A stretch of DNA of 64,000 bases from Pseudoglutamicibacter cumminsii (lineage in GTDB: Bacteria; Actinomycetota; Actinomycetes; Actinomycetales; Micrococcaceae): contig NZ_QFWG01000001.1 of assembly GCF_003143995.1 (NCBI RefSeq), positions 1 to 64,000 on the forward strand, read 5' to 3'. Shown piece after piece: positions 28,602-37,904 of this stretch. The translations under genes and the position numbers were made by a program. The notes under the pieces were generated by a model, which did no database searches, was not told the DNA's origin, and saw only the letters and a program-made list of their open reading frames with translations. Position 1 is the stretch's first letter. Every line of letters begins with the position of its first letter.

Positions 28602-30149
28602 GTGATATCTAAACGTCGCAAAGAGTCATCTGATCCAGATTGCCACCAGCCTCGACAGAACAGTCATGCGATCGACCCTGCAGGAATGCGTGCCATCTGG
28701 CTACTGCTCGTAGCCGCGTTCGTATCGATCCTCAACGAAACAACGATGGCGATCGCCATTCCGGCGTTGAACCGATCCTTGGGCATCCCGCCCGAACAAG
28801 GGCAATGGCTCACTAGCGGCTTCATGCTCACCATGGCAGTCGTCATCCCAACGACTGGCTTCCTGATCCAGCGTTTCACGACGCGTCAAGTGTTCTTGGC
28901 GGCAGCTGGTCTCTTCGCTCTGGGCACCGCGGTGTGCATGGTCTCGCAGGGTTTCATTCCGCTACTGACAGGCCGCGTGATTCAAGCGGCTGGAACCGGC
29001 ATCATGATGCCGCTGCTCATGACCACCATGATGGAAGTCGTGCCGGCTCAGCAGCGCGGACGGATGATGGGCCGCGTAGGCCTCGTCATCTCGCTGGCGC
29101 CAGCTATTGGCCCAACCATGTCAGGCATTGTCCTCGACACCCTGGGTTGGCGCTGGCTCTTCGGAATCGTGTTGCCCATCGCGATCATCTCTCTTCTCCT
29201 GGGATGGCGCTGGCTGGGCAACCTGGGGGAGTCCACGACCGCGCCCATCGACGTCCTCTCTGTGGTGCTATCCGCGTTCGCGTTTGGCGGCATCGTCTTT
29301 GCTCTGAATCAGCTGGCCAACGGCGGTTCCTCCACTGAGGGCTCTTTCCTGACCTCGCCAGCGGGTACATGGGTACTGATGGGCACGAGCCTTCTGATCC
29401 TCGTGTTGTTCGTACTCCGGCAGTTGGCTCTCCAGAAACGGGATGGAGCGCTCCTCGACCTCCGCGTGTTCCTGTCCAGCAACTTCGTGGTGTCCGTAGC
29501 GATCATGACGATCGTTGCTTTGGCGATGTTCGGAACGTTCTCGCTCCTGCCTCTATACCTGCAGTCCGTCGTGGGTCTCACAGCAACGCATTCTGGGCTC
29601 GTGATGTTGCCAGGATCGATCCTGATGGGGTTGCTGGGTCCCATCATGGGACGCATTTATGATGCTCGGGGACCTAGAATCCTCCTGATTCCCGGCACGA
29701 TTTTCATCTCGGCTGCTCTGCTTTCGTATTCCATGGTGGGAGCGCAGACCCCAGTCTGGTGGATCGTCTCCACACAGATCGTGATGGCGCTTGGCTTGGC
29801 CGCGTCCTTCACGCCACTGTTTTCCGCGTCCCTGGGATCCCTACAACGACACCTGTATTCGCACGGTTCAGCCGTGTTGAACACGCTCCAACAAGTGGCT
29901 GGGGCAGCAGGAACGGCGATGCTCATCGGCGTGTACTCAGCCTCGCTTCACTCCGGTGAGGCGCGCGGGCTCACGGTTGTCGAAGCCGGGGAACCGGGCG
30001 CACACACCGCCTTCCAGATGGCCCTGATCGCTGCCCTCGTGGCGGTAGTGCTCTCCGTCTCTGTGCGCAAGCCTGAAGAGCCGGAAGTGCCAGATCGCTC
30101 TGTCGTTGTGGACGAGGACGACAACCCGGAGCAGAACAACAACGACTGA
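28602..30149 (+). CDS. MFS multidrug exporter, DHA2 (14-helix) family
   Basis: A 515-residue inner-membrane proton-drug antiporter. The motif C of exporters is visible (LAPAIGPTMSGIVLD), and LNETTMAIAIPALNR in helix 1 is the usual D1-like motif of EmrB/QacA relatives, though the common aspartate is N/E here. The C-terminal 25 residues are acidic with a run of N. The GTG at 28602 has a poor ribosome site; an ATG at 28686 would remove only the soluble leader. Substrates cannot be told from sequence. Confidence 0.87.
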   Translation: MISKRRKESSDPDCHQPRQNSHAIDPAGMRAIWLLLVAAFVSILNETTMAIAIPALNRSLGIPPEQGQWLTSGFMLTMAVVIPTTGFLIQRFTTRQVFLAAAGLFALGTAVCMVSQGFIPLLTGRVIQAAGTGIMMPLLMTTMMEVVPAQQRGRMMGRVGLVISLAPAIGPTMSGIVLDTLGWRWLFGIVLPIAIISLLLGWRWLGNLGESTTAPIDVLSVVLSAFAFGGIVFALNQLANGGSSTEGSFLTSPAGTWVLMGTSLLILVLFVLRQLALQKRDGALLDLRVFLSSNFVVSVAIMTIVALAMFGTFSLLPLYLQSVVGLTATHSGLVMLPGSILMGLLGPIMGRIYDARGPRILLIPGTIFISAALLSYSMVGAQTPVWWIVSTQIVMALGLAASFTPLFSASLGSLQRHLYSHGSAVLNTLQQVAGAAGTAMLIGVYSASLHSGEARGLTVVEAGEPGAHTAFQMALIAALVAVVLSVSVRKPEEPEVPDRSVVVDEDDNPEQNNND

Positions 30150-30281
30150 CGCTCGCCTCAGGGCTGACTTCTTCCCGTTAACGTGTCCCACTTCACTCTC
30201 AGGAAGCGATAGGCTCAGAGTAAGCGCACAGGAAGTGCCTAATCTGATCTGTGCTTAACCTGATCCAGGGAAGGTGATGAC

Positions 30282-31055
30282 GTGGAGATTGGTCGCTTTA
30301 TCGAAGGGCAACCATGCTGGCTCGAGCTTCGGACGTCCGTACGGCGTGAAGCCCTCGACTTCTACACAGGCTTGCTGGAATGGCAGTACGAGGAACGCGA
30401 TGGCCTCACCACGGCCCTGATTCGCGGTCGCGCCGTCGCATCCATCGTCGACAAGACCGATGATTCCCGCCCAGACGAGTGGATCACCTACATCGCCGTG
30501 GCCTCCGTTGACGACGCGATCGAACGCGTCAAAGAATCCGGCGGCGTCGTGCTCGAAGAAGCCGAAAACCGCCCAGGCCTTGGCCGTGTAGCGCTGGTAG
30601 CTGACAGCCCAGGTGACCTCGCCGCCGTCATGGGCCTCATGGAGATCGGGGACCACCAGGGCTACGAGGTCTACTACAAGGCGGGCGCGCCGTACTGGCA
30701 CGAGCTCTACTCCCGTAACTTCCCGGGCACCGTGAAGTTCTTCGAGGACGTCTATGACTGGAAGACTCAGAACGTCTCCGACGTCGTCGGCCACGAATAC
30801 GTGACTCTCCAGGGCGAAGAATCCGGCCCAGTCGCCGGCATCATGAACGCCTCGGCGGTGCTCAAGGACAACATTCCTGCGACTTGGCGTATCTACTGGG
30901 GCGTGGCCAACGCCGCAGCGCAGATCGACGTCGTCGGCCACCTCGGCGGCCGTGCGGCTAGCCTGCCAACCGAAACGAACATCGGCGCCGTAGCCTCCGT
31001 GATCGATCCAGGTGGCGCACGCTTCCTGATCGGCTCGGGCTACCCAGTTCTATAA
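30282..31055 (+). CDS. Tandem VOC (glyoxalase/bleomycin resistance fold) protein
   Basis: A 257-residue protein of two VOC units (about residues 8-120 and 135-257). The units begin with PCWLELRTS...ALDFYTGLLEW and PYWHELYSR...TVKFFEDVYDW, the usual pattern of actinobacterial VOC family proteins annotated as hydroxylases or lactoylglutathione-lyase-like. Metal ligands are not complete in an obvious way, so catalysis is unproven. GTG start with GGAAGG upstream; 132 bp after the MFS gene, possibly co-regulated with it. Confidence 0.83.
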   Translation: MEIGRFIEGQPCWLELRTSVRREALDFYTGLLEWQYEERDGLTTALIRGRAVASIVDKTDDSRPDEWITYIAVASVDDAIERVKESGGVVLEEAENRPGLGRVALVADSPGDLAAVMGLMEIGDHQGYEVYYKAGAPYWHELYSRNFPGTVKFFEDVYDWKTQNVSDVVGHEYVTLQGEESGPVAGIMNASAVLKDNIPATWRIYWGVANAAAQIDVVGHLGGRAASLPTETNIGAVASVIDPGGARFLIGSGYPVL

Positions 31056-31080
31056 ACGAACCGGCCGGAACGCGGCCTAA

Positions 31081-31119
31081 ATGTGGTGGGTGCGCACTGC
31101 CAAGGTGCGCACCCAACAT
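31081..31119 (+). terminator. VOC gene terminator
   Basis: TGGGTGCGCAC (31087-31097) pairs with GTGCGCACCCA (31105-31115) around a 7-nt loop; TGTTTAAAG follows. Lies between the convergent VOC and MGMT genes. Confidence 0.75.
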
Positions 31120-31188
31120 GTTTAAAGAACTTCCGGAATTCAGCACCGCAGCAAAAGCAACGCGGCCAAGCGGCGGCAGGGAGAGCTT

Positions 31189-31743
31189 TTAGGTACCGCT
31201 TTCAGGGGTGACGAGCCCCTCCGCTTCCATCCGTAACAGGTGCTTCTTAGCGGCCTCGCCGCCAAGATAAGCACCCATGCGGCCATCCGTACGAACTACA
31301 CGGTGGCAAGGCAACAACAGTGGCAACGGGTTTGTCGCGCATGCGGTACCAGCGGCTCGAACCGCATCGGGGCTGCCGGCCATCTCAGCGAGTTCGGCAT
31401 ACGTGATCGTAGTGCCGTAAGGGATCTGGGCGAGCAAACGCTGCGCGTGCTCGCGGAAACCATCACCGTGAGGGCCTTCCAGAGGGACATCAAACATGTC
31501 ACGCTCAAGCATGAAGTATTCATCGATCTGCTCAACCGCCATGTCGGCCCACATTTGAGCCTCTTCGCGCAATCCGGCGTCAGCGTCCTCAAACAACCGT
31601 GCCATGCCTTTCTCAACGAAAGGGTTCATGCGGTGTTTGAAGTCGACGCGTGAAATCCCGTTAGGGGTAGCGGAAACGACGAGCGTCCCTACCGCGGTGG
31701 CCAACTCAGCCACGGCAGCGACAATATGAGATGAGTCGCTCAT
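31189..31743 (-). CDS. ogt: Methylated-DNA-protein-cysteine methyltransferase
   Basis: A 184-residue suicide repair protein removing alkyl groups from O6-methylguanine. The active-site motif is LPCHRVV, preceded by the GTTITYAELA and AAGTACATNPLPLLL blocks. The start at 31743 is preferred; the frame extends eight codons upstream to 31767. Stand-alone, with no Ada-type regulatory domain. Confidence 0.92.
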   Translation of the reverse strand: MSDSSHIVAAVAELATAVGTLVVSATPNGISRVDFKHRMNPFVEKGMARLFEDADAGLREEAQMWADMAVEQIDEYFMLERDMFDVPLEGPHGDGFREHAQRLLAQIPYGTTITYAELAEMAGSPDAVRAAGTACATNPLPLLLPCHRVVRTDGRMGAYLGGEAAKKHLLRMEAEGLVTPESGT

Positions 31744-32046
31744 TTCCACTTTCACCTGCCTCAACATAAGAACGGAGCCTACATCTCAAGAGGATGTTGG
31801 TTCCGAGGTCAATAAATCCATAGTAGTCGGCCATGCCCCACAGGCAAGGCATTGCATCCACTATGCGGACTCACAGAATCCTGTTGGGTGCTTGTTAAGC
31901 GGTACAAGGCGGGTGTGGAACGGGAACGTTAGAGGCAGATGACGCTATGAGTCGTTGCAAAAAGAAACAGTTTTCCGCGTAGTTTTAGAATGGTGCCTCA
32001 GGTGAACCGCCATATGGCTTCACACAACATACGGAGGGCACTAAAA
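31744..32046 (+). promoter_or_regulatory. Divergent region before ddh with probable promoter
   Basis: About 300 bases between ogt (minus) and ddh (plus). TTGCAA (31955-31960) and TAGTTT (31980-31985) with a 19-bp spacer may form the ddh promoter; a second -10-like TAGAAT lies at 31986-31991. Nothing else stands out. Confidence 0.35.
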
Positions 32047-33024
32047 ATGACTACAGAAACGTCTGGAACTATCCGTGCCGGCATCGTCGGCTACGGCAAC
32101 CTTGGTCGCAGCGTTGAAAAGCTCGTTCAAAAGCAGGCCGACATGGAGCTCGTCGGCATCTTCTCGCGCCGCGATTCCCTCGACACCGAAACCCCCGTCA
32201 TCCCGGTCGCGGATGCCGCCGACTATGCCGACAAAATCGACGTTCTGTTCTTGTGCCTCGGATCCGCAACGGACATCCCAGAGCAAGCCCCAGGTTTCGC
32301 CGAGAACTTCACCACGGTAGACACCTACGACAACCACGCCCTGATCCCTCAGCATCGCAAAGCGATGGATGAAGCCGCTAAGAAGGGCGGCAACGTCGCG
32401 TTGATCAGCACCGGATGGGACCCGGGAATGTTCTCCCTCAACCGCACGATGGGGGAGGCCTTCTTCCCGAACGCCCAGCAGAACAGCTTCTGGGGCACCG
32501 GCCTGTCCCAGGGCCACTCCGACGCGGTCCGCCGTATCCCAGGCGTCAAGTTCGGTGTGCAATACACCGTCCCAGCCGAGGATGCGATCGAAGCCGCTCG
32601 CACAGGCAACGGCGAGAACATCAACAAGTACGATGCGCACCAGCGCCGCTGCTTCATCGTCGCCGACGAAGCCGATCACGAACGCATCCACGAAACCATC
32701 GTGACCATGCCGGACTACTTTGAGCCATACCAGACTGAGGTTAACTTCATCTCCGAAGAGGAGTTCAAGCGCGACCACCAGGGCATGCCGCACGGCGGCC
32801 GCGTCATCACGACCGGTGACCTGGCGGGCACTCGCTCAACCATCGAATACTCCCTGGACCTTGAAGCGAACCCTGACTTCACGGCCGCAGTGCAGGTTGC
32901 CTATGGGCGTGCCGCTGCGCGTCTTGCCGCTGAAGGTCGCACCGGCGCAGTCACGGTGCTTGAAGTTCCTCCGTACCTCATCTCGCCAACGCCACTTGAC
33001 GAACTGGTCAAGCGAGACATCTAA
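32047..33024 (+). CDS. ddh: meso-diaminopimelate D-dehydrogenase
   Basis: A 325-residue NADPH enzyme that makes meso-DAP in one step from tetrahydrodipicolinate, the shortcut used by Corynebacterium glutamicum for lysine and cell wall. The Rossmann motif is GIVGYGNLGRSVEKL, followed by ELVGIFSRRDS and STGWDPGMFSLNR, all matching Ddh. CGGAGGG lies nine bases before the ATG at 32047. The stop codon overlaps the ATG of an FHA gene (TAATG), an unusual partnership. Confidence 0.93.
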   Translation: MTTETSGTIRAGIVGYGNLGRSVEKLVQKQADMELVGIFSRRDSLDTETPVIPVADAADYADKIDVLFLCLGSATDIPEQAPGFAENFTTVDTYDNHALIPQHRKAMDEAAKKGGNVALISTGWDPGMFSLNRTMGEAFFPNAQQNSFWGTGLSQGHSDAVRRIPGVKFGVQYTVPAEDAIEAARTGNGENINKYDAHQRRCFIVADEADHERIHETIVTMPDYFEPYQTEVNFISEEEFKRDHQGMPHGGRVITTGDLAGTRSTIEYSLDLEANPDFTAAVQVAYGRAAARLAAEGRTGAVTVLEVPPYLISPTPLDELVKRDI

Positions 33025-33458
33025 TGCCGCATCAACACCGCGACGCCGGCGCCGACGTCACCACACCCGAGATGCTCAACCGCGTTGCGCGGTCACTTCC
33101 GGTGTGGGAACCAACGCGCCCTGGAAGCGGATACATTGAACTGACCCACCCGGACGGTGCCCGCATTCGCATAACAGCGGACGCGGTCATCGGTCGGCAA
33201 CCGGGGGAGTTCGCTGAAAAAGAGGGTCTCATTGGCATACCGGTTCAAGACCCGCACCGGAGCGTATCCCGTGTCCACGCGCATCTCTGGGTGCGCCCGG
33301 ACGCGCCTGCGTCTGTGAGCGATGCCAATTCCGGGAACGGGACCCGGCTCCAACGCGGTGAACACTACATATCCGTAGCTAACGAGCCTGAACCTCTTGA
33401 AGATGGCGACATCATCTGGTTAGGTGACGTTGGATTGCGCACCGCAATTCAACGCTGA
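33024..33458 (+). CDS. FHA-domain protein
   Basis: A 144-residue protein with a single forkhead-associated phosphothreonine-binding domain (about residues 45-140). The conserved FHA residues are present: GR (VIGRQPG), S-x-x-H (SVSRVHAHL) and N-G (SGNGTRL). A longer insertion (FAEKEGLIGIPVQD) lies between the first two. It starts within the ddh stop and is followed after about 30 bp by an SseB-like gene. Confidence 0.85.
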   Translation: MPHQHRDAGADVTTPEMLNRVARSLPVWEPTRPGSGYIELTHPDGARIRITADAVIGRQPGEFAEKEGLIGIPVQDPHRSVSRVHAHLWVRPDAPASVSDANSGNGTRLQRGEHYISVANEPEPLEDGDIIWLGDVGLRTAIQR

Positions 33459-33491
33459 CCCCGGTGTGGGGTGACCAGAAACGGTGTAGAT

Positions 33492-34301
33492 ATGGATCAG
33501 TACAGCTACGGCCTCGGTACGGAACACTTCACTGCGACTCACGGCGATGAGCCACCTCATGACGCAGCTTCTTCAACCCGCTATCTGCAAAATGCACTCG
33601 CCGCATGGCGTACGAATCCGTCCCCTCAGAACTGGATGGGTTTGCTGTCGGAGTTCTACGGGGCCTACGTTGCCGTGCCTGTCAACAGCCAGGGGCAGTT
33701 GGTGATGTATATCCACGAAGGCCAACTCGCGATCCCCGCCCACACCCGCCGCCAAGCCGTCTATGAATGGTGCGCGGCACTCGGGATCCAAGAACGCCCG
33801 CAGATACGCATGATGCTGGGCGATGACCTCGTGAGTGTCATCGCCTCGATACGCCCTGATCACTGCATCATGCTCGATTCGCAAGAAGCCGCGGTTGCTA
33901 TCTATGCTGTCGACGAATATGTTGCCGGCTACTCGCGCTTCGGCCGTTTGAAAGCCGCGCTACGCAGTAACGACGTGCAACGCGGCTTCGTTGACCGCAT
34001 CGTCCATGAGCTCATGCGGCCCGGAGCACAAATCGTGTACATGATGAGTCCTGGCTCGAATCAGCAACACTATCCGCAACTGGTCAACAGGCCAACAGAC
34101 GGCGCCGTGGCTTGCCCGCTGTTCACATCGGCCCTTGAAGTTTTCCGCTTCCAACCCCAGGCTGGGGCCGGTCAAACAAGCGTCGAATGGTTCCGCCGCT
34201 ACCTGCCGGCAAACGTTCCCATCTGCATCGACTTGGCCGCTGAAGGGCACGTCGTTGAGATCAGCCCCCAGCAATTGGCTGCGGCGGGTTTCTGGATGTG
34301 A
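33492..34301 (+). CDS. SseB-like protein, function unknown
   Basis: A roughly 269-residue soluble protein. The block GLLSEFYGAYVAVPVNSQGQ near residue 50 and the later GAVACPLFTSALEVFRF resemble the two halves of SseB-type domains, though weakly. The ATG at 33492 is used; a GTG at 33471 is equally possible and neither has a clear ribosome site. Its place between an FHA protein and garA suggests a link to kinase signalling, but this is inference. Confidence 0.65.
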   Translation: MDQYSYGLGTEHFTATHGDEPPHDAASSTRYLQNALAAWRTNPSPQNWMGLLSEFYGAYVAVPVNSQGQLVMYIHEGQLAIPAHTRRQAVYEWCAALGIQERPQIRMMLGDDLVSVIASIRPDHCIMLDSQEAAVAIYAVDEYVAGYSRFGRLKAALRSNDVQRGFVDRIVHELMRPGAQIVYMMSPGSNQQHYPQLVNRPTDGAVACPLFTSALEVFRFQPQAGAGQTSVEWFRRYLPANVPICIDLAAEGHVVEISPQQLAAAGFWM

Positions 34302-34385
34302 AGCAATCATCACCTCCGTGGTCAAAACTGCCCCTCAGCATGCGATAAGGTTGTGACAGTTGTTAACACGAGTGAAGGAGTGGTC

Positions 34386-34838
34386 ATGACTCAGGGTCAA
34401 CCAGATGGCCGCGAATCTGGCGTGGAGCCATCCACGCAGACAACCTCCGTCGCGCTACCGCCAGTCAGCGACGAGGTCATCGCTAAGTACCGTTTGTCTG
34501 AAGACGAACGCCGCGCTGTATCGGCTCTTCCGCAGGATTCCGCGCTTCTGCTCTCTAACGAGGGCGAGGTTCGTGGTGCACGATTCCTGCTGGATCAGGA
34601 CGTGACTACGGTTGGTCGTCGCCCAGATTCAGATATCTTCCTCGATGACGTCACCGTGTCCCGCAAGCACGCTGAGTTCCGCCGCGAAGGCCGCACCTTC
34701 CGCGTCGTCGACTCCTCGAGCCTGAACGGAACCTACGTCAACGGTGACCGCGTTGACGACGTCGAACTCCGTTCCGGCAGCGAAGTGCGCATCGGCAAAT
34801 ACGTCCTGAAGTTCTACCAGCCTCTTCCTGAGCAGTGA
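34386..34838 (+). CDS. garA: FHA regulator GarA/OdhI
   Basis: A 150-residue switch protein of 2-oxoglutarate metabolism. An N-terminal tail carries the phosphorylation motif TTSV (T19, T20), followed by one FHA domain with VGRRPDSDIFL, VSRKHAEF and LNGTYVNGDRV. In mycobacteria and corynebacteria the unphosphorylated form inhibits oxoglutarate dehydrogenase and activates glutamate synthase until PknB/PknG phosphorylates the tail. GAAGGAG precedes the ATG at 34386. The order garA-ftsR-bfn-merR matches Mycobacterium tuberculosis Rv1827-Rv1830. Confidence 0.93.
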   Translation: MTQGQPDGRESGVEPSTQTTSVALPPVSDEVIAKYRLSEDERRAVSALPQDSALLLSNEGEVRGARFLLDQDVTTVGRRPDSDIFLDDVTVSRKHAEFRREGRTFRVVDSSSLNGTYVNGDRVDDVELRSGSEVRIGKYVLKFYQPLPEQ

Positions 34839-35632
34839 CTCGACGTAGAAACCTTGATGTAGTTCTGGGCCGAAGCTCCGCAGCCGCTGCTGCTCCAGCT
34901 TCCGGCCCTCAGCGTGAGCCTGCGCTCGCCCCGCGCAGTGGCGTCAAGAACATCGGCGACGTGTTGTCTATCCTGCAGGAAGATTTCCCTGCGGTGACCG
35001 CCTCGAAGATCCGCTTCCTCGAGGAGAAGGGCCTCATCACTCCGGCCCGTACCGCCGCCGGATACCGTAAATACACGGCCTCCGATGTCGAACGTCTGCG
35101 TTTCATCCTCGCGTTGCAGCGGGACCAGTACCTTCCGTTGAAGGTCATCAAAGAGCATCTCGATGCGGTCGACGCGGGGGAGAACCCGCAAGCCCTGCCG
35201 GGCGGCACGACGATCGCGCCACGCGTTCTCGACGAGGTTGAGGCTGAGCAGATCGCGGGTCACGTGCGGCCCCTGACGCGCGCTGAACTCGCGGGCCGTG
35301 CCGGTGCGTCGGTAGCTTTCGTTGACGAGCTGACGGAACTCGGCATGATTACTGCCGATGAAGACGAGCTCTTCGATTCGCTTGCTTTGCAGGGCGTAAT
35401 CGCTGCGTTGCGTCTGGCTGAATACGGTGTTCAGCCGCGCCACTTGCGTCTGGTTCGTACCGCCGCGGAACGTGAGTCTGCGCTGATCGAGTCCGTTGTG
35501 ACGTCCTCGCATCCGCGCCGTGATTCGACCTCGTCCGCTCGCGCCGCCGACCAAGCCGAGACCATGGCTGAGGCTCTATCTGCTTTGCACCGCTCGATGC
35601 TCTACAGCCGCATCGACCACTTTGACCGCTAA
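34835..35632 (+). CDS. ftsR: MerR-family regulator FtsR
   Basis: A 265-residue MerR-type protein. After a variable leader, residues about 40-110 form the winged HTH (LSILQEDFPAVTASKIRFLE...GYRKYTASDVERL); a C-terminal effector-like domain follows. Homologues next to garA (Rv1828; FtsR in C. glutamicum) activate ftsZ. GTG start overlaps the garA stop. Confidence 0.9.
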   Translation: MTRRRNLDVVLGRSSAAAAAPASGPQREPALAPRSGVKNIGDVLSILQEDFPAVTASKIRFLEEKGLITPARTAAGYRKYTASDVERLRFILALQRDQYLPLKVIKEHLDAVDAGENPQALPGGTTIAPRVLDEVEAEQIAGHVRPLTRAELAGRAGASVAFVDELTELGMITADEDELFDSLALQGVIAALRLAEYGVQPRHLRLVRTAAERESALIESVVTSSHPRRDSTSSARAADQAETMAEALSALHRSMLYSRIDHFDR

Positions 35633-35646
35633 ACCGGGGTGTTTCT

Positions 35647-36138
35647 GTGACATTGGACGGTTATCAGGCCGTTGAGGTTGAGAATGCCTTGATCGAGTTG
35701 CCATCGCAACAACCAGTTGTTGTGATGCATGAAGTCGGTGGGGATCGCGTGTTCCCGCTGTGGATCGGTTCGCACGAATTCGCGGTGCTTTCGATGTTGC
35801 TTGAAGGTAGTAGCGCGATGCGCCCGCTGACTCACGAACTTTTGCTCAGCATGGTTGATGCGCTCGACGCCGAGATTGTGCGTGTGCGCTTGGTGGATGT
35901 GGAGGACATGATCTTTCACGCCCGGATTGACTTGAATAATGGTCGTGAAGTCGATGCTCGGGCATCCGATGCGGTGATTCTGGCTACGCACGCTGATTTG
36001 CCGATCCTGATGTCACGCGAACTTCTGGATCACGTGGGGTTTGCGCGGCCTGTCGAGGAAGATCCCGCTGCCACTGACATGCAGGTTGAAGAGTTCAAAG
36101 AGTTTTTGGAAGACCTTGACCCGTCAGATTTCGAATAA
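35647..36138 (+). CDS. Bifunctional nuclease family (DUF151) protein
   Basis: A 163-residue BFN-domain protein (Rv1829 family) with typical FPLWIGSHEFAVL and DAVILATHADLPILMS blocks. Plant homologues have RNase/DNase activity; in bacteria the function is little known. The C-terminus is acidic. GTG start 14 bp after ftsR. No intrinsic terminator is obvious after it. Confidence 0.88.
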   Translation: MTLDGYQAVEVENALIELPSQQPVVVMHEVGGDRVFPLWIGSHEFAVLSMLLEGSSAMRPLTHELLLSMVDALDAEIVRVRLVDVEDMIFHARIDLNNGREVDARASDAVILATHADLPILMSRELLDHVGFARPVEEDPAATDMQVEEFKEFLEDLDPSDFE

Positions 36139-36175
36139 TTATGACGACACGCCTTCAAGTTAAACCTGAAGGTCT

Positions 36176-36204
36176 TTGACCCGGGGCCGGATTCGGCCTA
36201 CTTT
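36176..36204 (+). promoter_or_regulatory. Promoter of the second merR gene
   Basis: TTGACC (36176-36181), 17-bp spacer, TACTTT (36199-36204). The mRNA leader would be about 110 bases. A CTTCA...TGAAG inverted pair sits just upstream. Confidence 0.5.
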
Positions 36205-36320
36205 CTTAACTAGAAGAGTCTCCTCTTTTCAACCTTGTTGTCTCACATCACTCGCATCCGAGAACTGCAAGGTTTATAACCGCCCCAGTTCTCAAAGACT
36301 TGAACGCAAGGAGATCGCAC

Positions 36321-36914
36321 GTGAGTCACGATGTAGATCAGCCGGATATGGTCCCTGTGACGCCCGGAAACCAGGGAATGCTGTTCGATGACGACCTCCC
36401 TGTTCTTGACGAAGCCGCCGGCTACCGCGGCCCAACCGCATGCAAAGCCGCTGGCATCACGTACCGTCAGCTGGATTACTGGGCGCGCACCGGGCTTGTT
36501 GAGCCAACCATTCAGACTGCGACCGGCTCCGGATCGCAGCGCCTCTACAGCTTCCGCGATGTCCTCGTTCTGAAGGTCGTCAAGCGCCTGCTCGACACTG
36601 GTGTGTCTCTTCAGCAGATCCGCACCGCAGTCGCGACCCTGCGTGAACGCGGCGTGGATGACCTCGCTCAGATCACCTTGATGTCCGATGGCGCCTCGGT
36701 TTATGAATGCACGTCGGCCGATGAGGTCATCGACTTGGTACAGGGCGGCCAGGGAGTGTTCGGTATCGCAGTCGGCCGGGTTTGGCGCGAAGTTGAATCC
36801 TCGATTTCCGAGTTGCCAGTCGACTACGCTCGCAACGAAGAGAACGCAGAGCCAGAAGTTGCGCATCCAGAAGACGAACTTGCACGCCACCGCGCACGCA
36901 AGTCCGCTTCCTAA
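36321..36914 (+). CDS. MerR-family regulator, Rv1830-like
   Basis: A 197-residue MerR-type regulator. The HTH covers about residues 30-100 (CKAAGITYRQLDYWARTGLV, then RLYSFRDVLVLKVVKRLLD), with a C-terminal dimerisation/effector domain. It completes the conserved garA cluster. GTG at 36321 has AAGGAGA seven bases upstream. Confidence 0.88.
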   Translation: MSHDVDQPDMVPVTPGNQGMLFDDDLPVLDEAAGYRGPTACKAAGITYRQLDYWARTGLVEPTIQTATGSGSQRLYSFRDVLVLKVVKRLLDTGVSLQQIRTAVATLRERGVDDLAQITLMSDGASVYECTSADEVIDLVQGGQGVFGIAVGRVWREVESSISELPVDYARNEENAEPEVAHPEDELARHRARKSAS

Positions 36915-36959
36915 CCGAGCGACCCAAGCGAAGAAAAGCCTGGACAAAACTTAAACGAC

Positions 36960-36995
36960 TGAGGGCCACGACGAACTGATTTGTCGTGGCCCTCA
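36960..36995. terminator. Bidirectional terminator
   Basis: A perfect 13-bp stem (TGAGGGCCACGAC / complement) with a 10-nt loop, between convergent merR and the ParA-like gene. Confidence 0.8.
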
Positions 36996-37046
36996 AACGA
37001 TTAAGTCAGTGAATCAGCTTAGGGCTGTCGATACACCGTTTCGCGT

Positions 37047-37904
37047 TTAGCGCCGGCTACGGCGACGTCCCGCGCGACGCGAACCGCTTGCAGGCTTGTT
37101 CTTGAGCTGCGGCAGTTCCGGTGCGATCGTGCGCAAGGCATCTTCGAACGCCTCCGCGGCTTCCTTCGCGGCGCTACCCGGCCAGTGGTGCACCGCATAA
37201 GCCGCGCCCTGGATCTGTTGCCAGTTAGGGGTCTCCGGGATCGGCGGCTGGATGAGCCCGTCACCAAACATCACCGCGAGCTCGTTGAGGCGGAAAGCGT
37301 GCTCGGAAGAGTCGCGGCGGTAACGGTTCGCTACCACGCCATACGTCTCAATCGTGGTGTTGAACTCTTGCCGGAACAGCCTCAGCGCACGCAGAGCGCG
37401 CTCCGTGCCAGCCACAGAGAACAGTGCCGGCTCCGCAACCAAAACCACGCCATCGGAGGTGTACCACGCCATCCGAGTTAACCCGGACAGAGACGGAGGG
37501 CAGTCAATCAAAACGAGGTCATAGCGGCGCTCCGCCCCTTCAAGGACGCGCTTGAGGCGCTTAAGATCCCGGGTACGGATATCAGGGCGATCAAAATAGC
37601 CAGTCAAAGCGGAACCAGGCAGAACATCCAAGACCGCATCCGCATCGCCATCGGCTTTTGCTCGCTCAGTCCACGCCGACGGCGTCGGGTCAGTGTCAAT
37701 CGACGCCTTGCGAGGCGACTTCAAGAGGGTGCCGATGGGTGTGGTCGCGTTCGGGGAAACGCCCAGTCCCGTCGATGCGTCCGCATGGGGGTCAAGATCA
37801 ACCACCAGGGTGCGCACTCCAGCGGCGAGCGCGGCAGAAGCCAAACCCAAGGTGACGGAGGTCTTACCGACGCCTCCCTTCAGCGAAGAAACGCTGATGA
37901 TCTG
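37047..37904 (-). CDS. ParA family ATPase
   Basis: A 285-residue deviant Walker ATPase (SLKGGVGKTS; VDLDPHADAS; DLVLIDCPPSLSGL). The last 25 residues are strongly basic (SGSRRAGRRRSRR), fit for nonspecific DNA binding. GTG at 37904 matches the usual start of close relatives (VQIISVSSLKGG). No ParB or parS partner is adjacent, so it is an orphan ParA; roles in pilus (TadZ-like) or septum placement are possible but unproven. Confidence 0.82.
   Translation of the reverse strand, partial: QIISVSSLKGGVGKTSVTLGLASAALAAGVRTLVVDLDPHADASTGLGVSPNATTPIGTLLKSPRKASIDTDPTPSAWTERAKADGDADAVLDVLPGSALTGYFDRPDIRTRDLKRLKRVLEGAERRYDLVLIDCPPSLSGLTRMAWYTSDGVVLVAEPALFSVAGTERALRALRLFRQEFNTTIETYGVVANRYRRDSSEHAFRLNELAVMFGDGLIQPPIPETPNWQQIQGAAYAVHHWPGSAAKEAAEAFEDALRTIAPELPQLKNKPASGSRRAGRRRSRR

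Noticed and set aside
28319-28621. 100-codon minus-strand frame in the gap before the MFS gene
   Set aside because: No ribosome site, no domain, and it overlaps both flanking genes.
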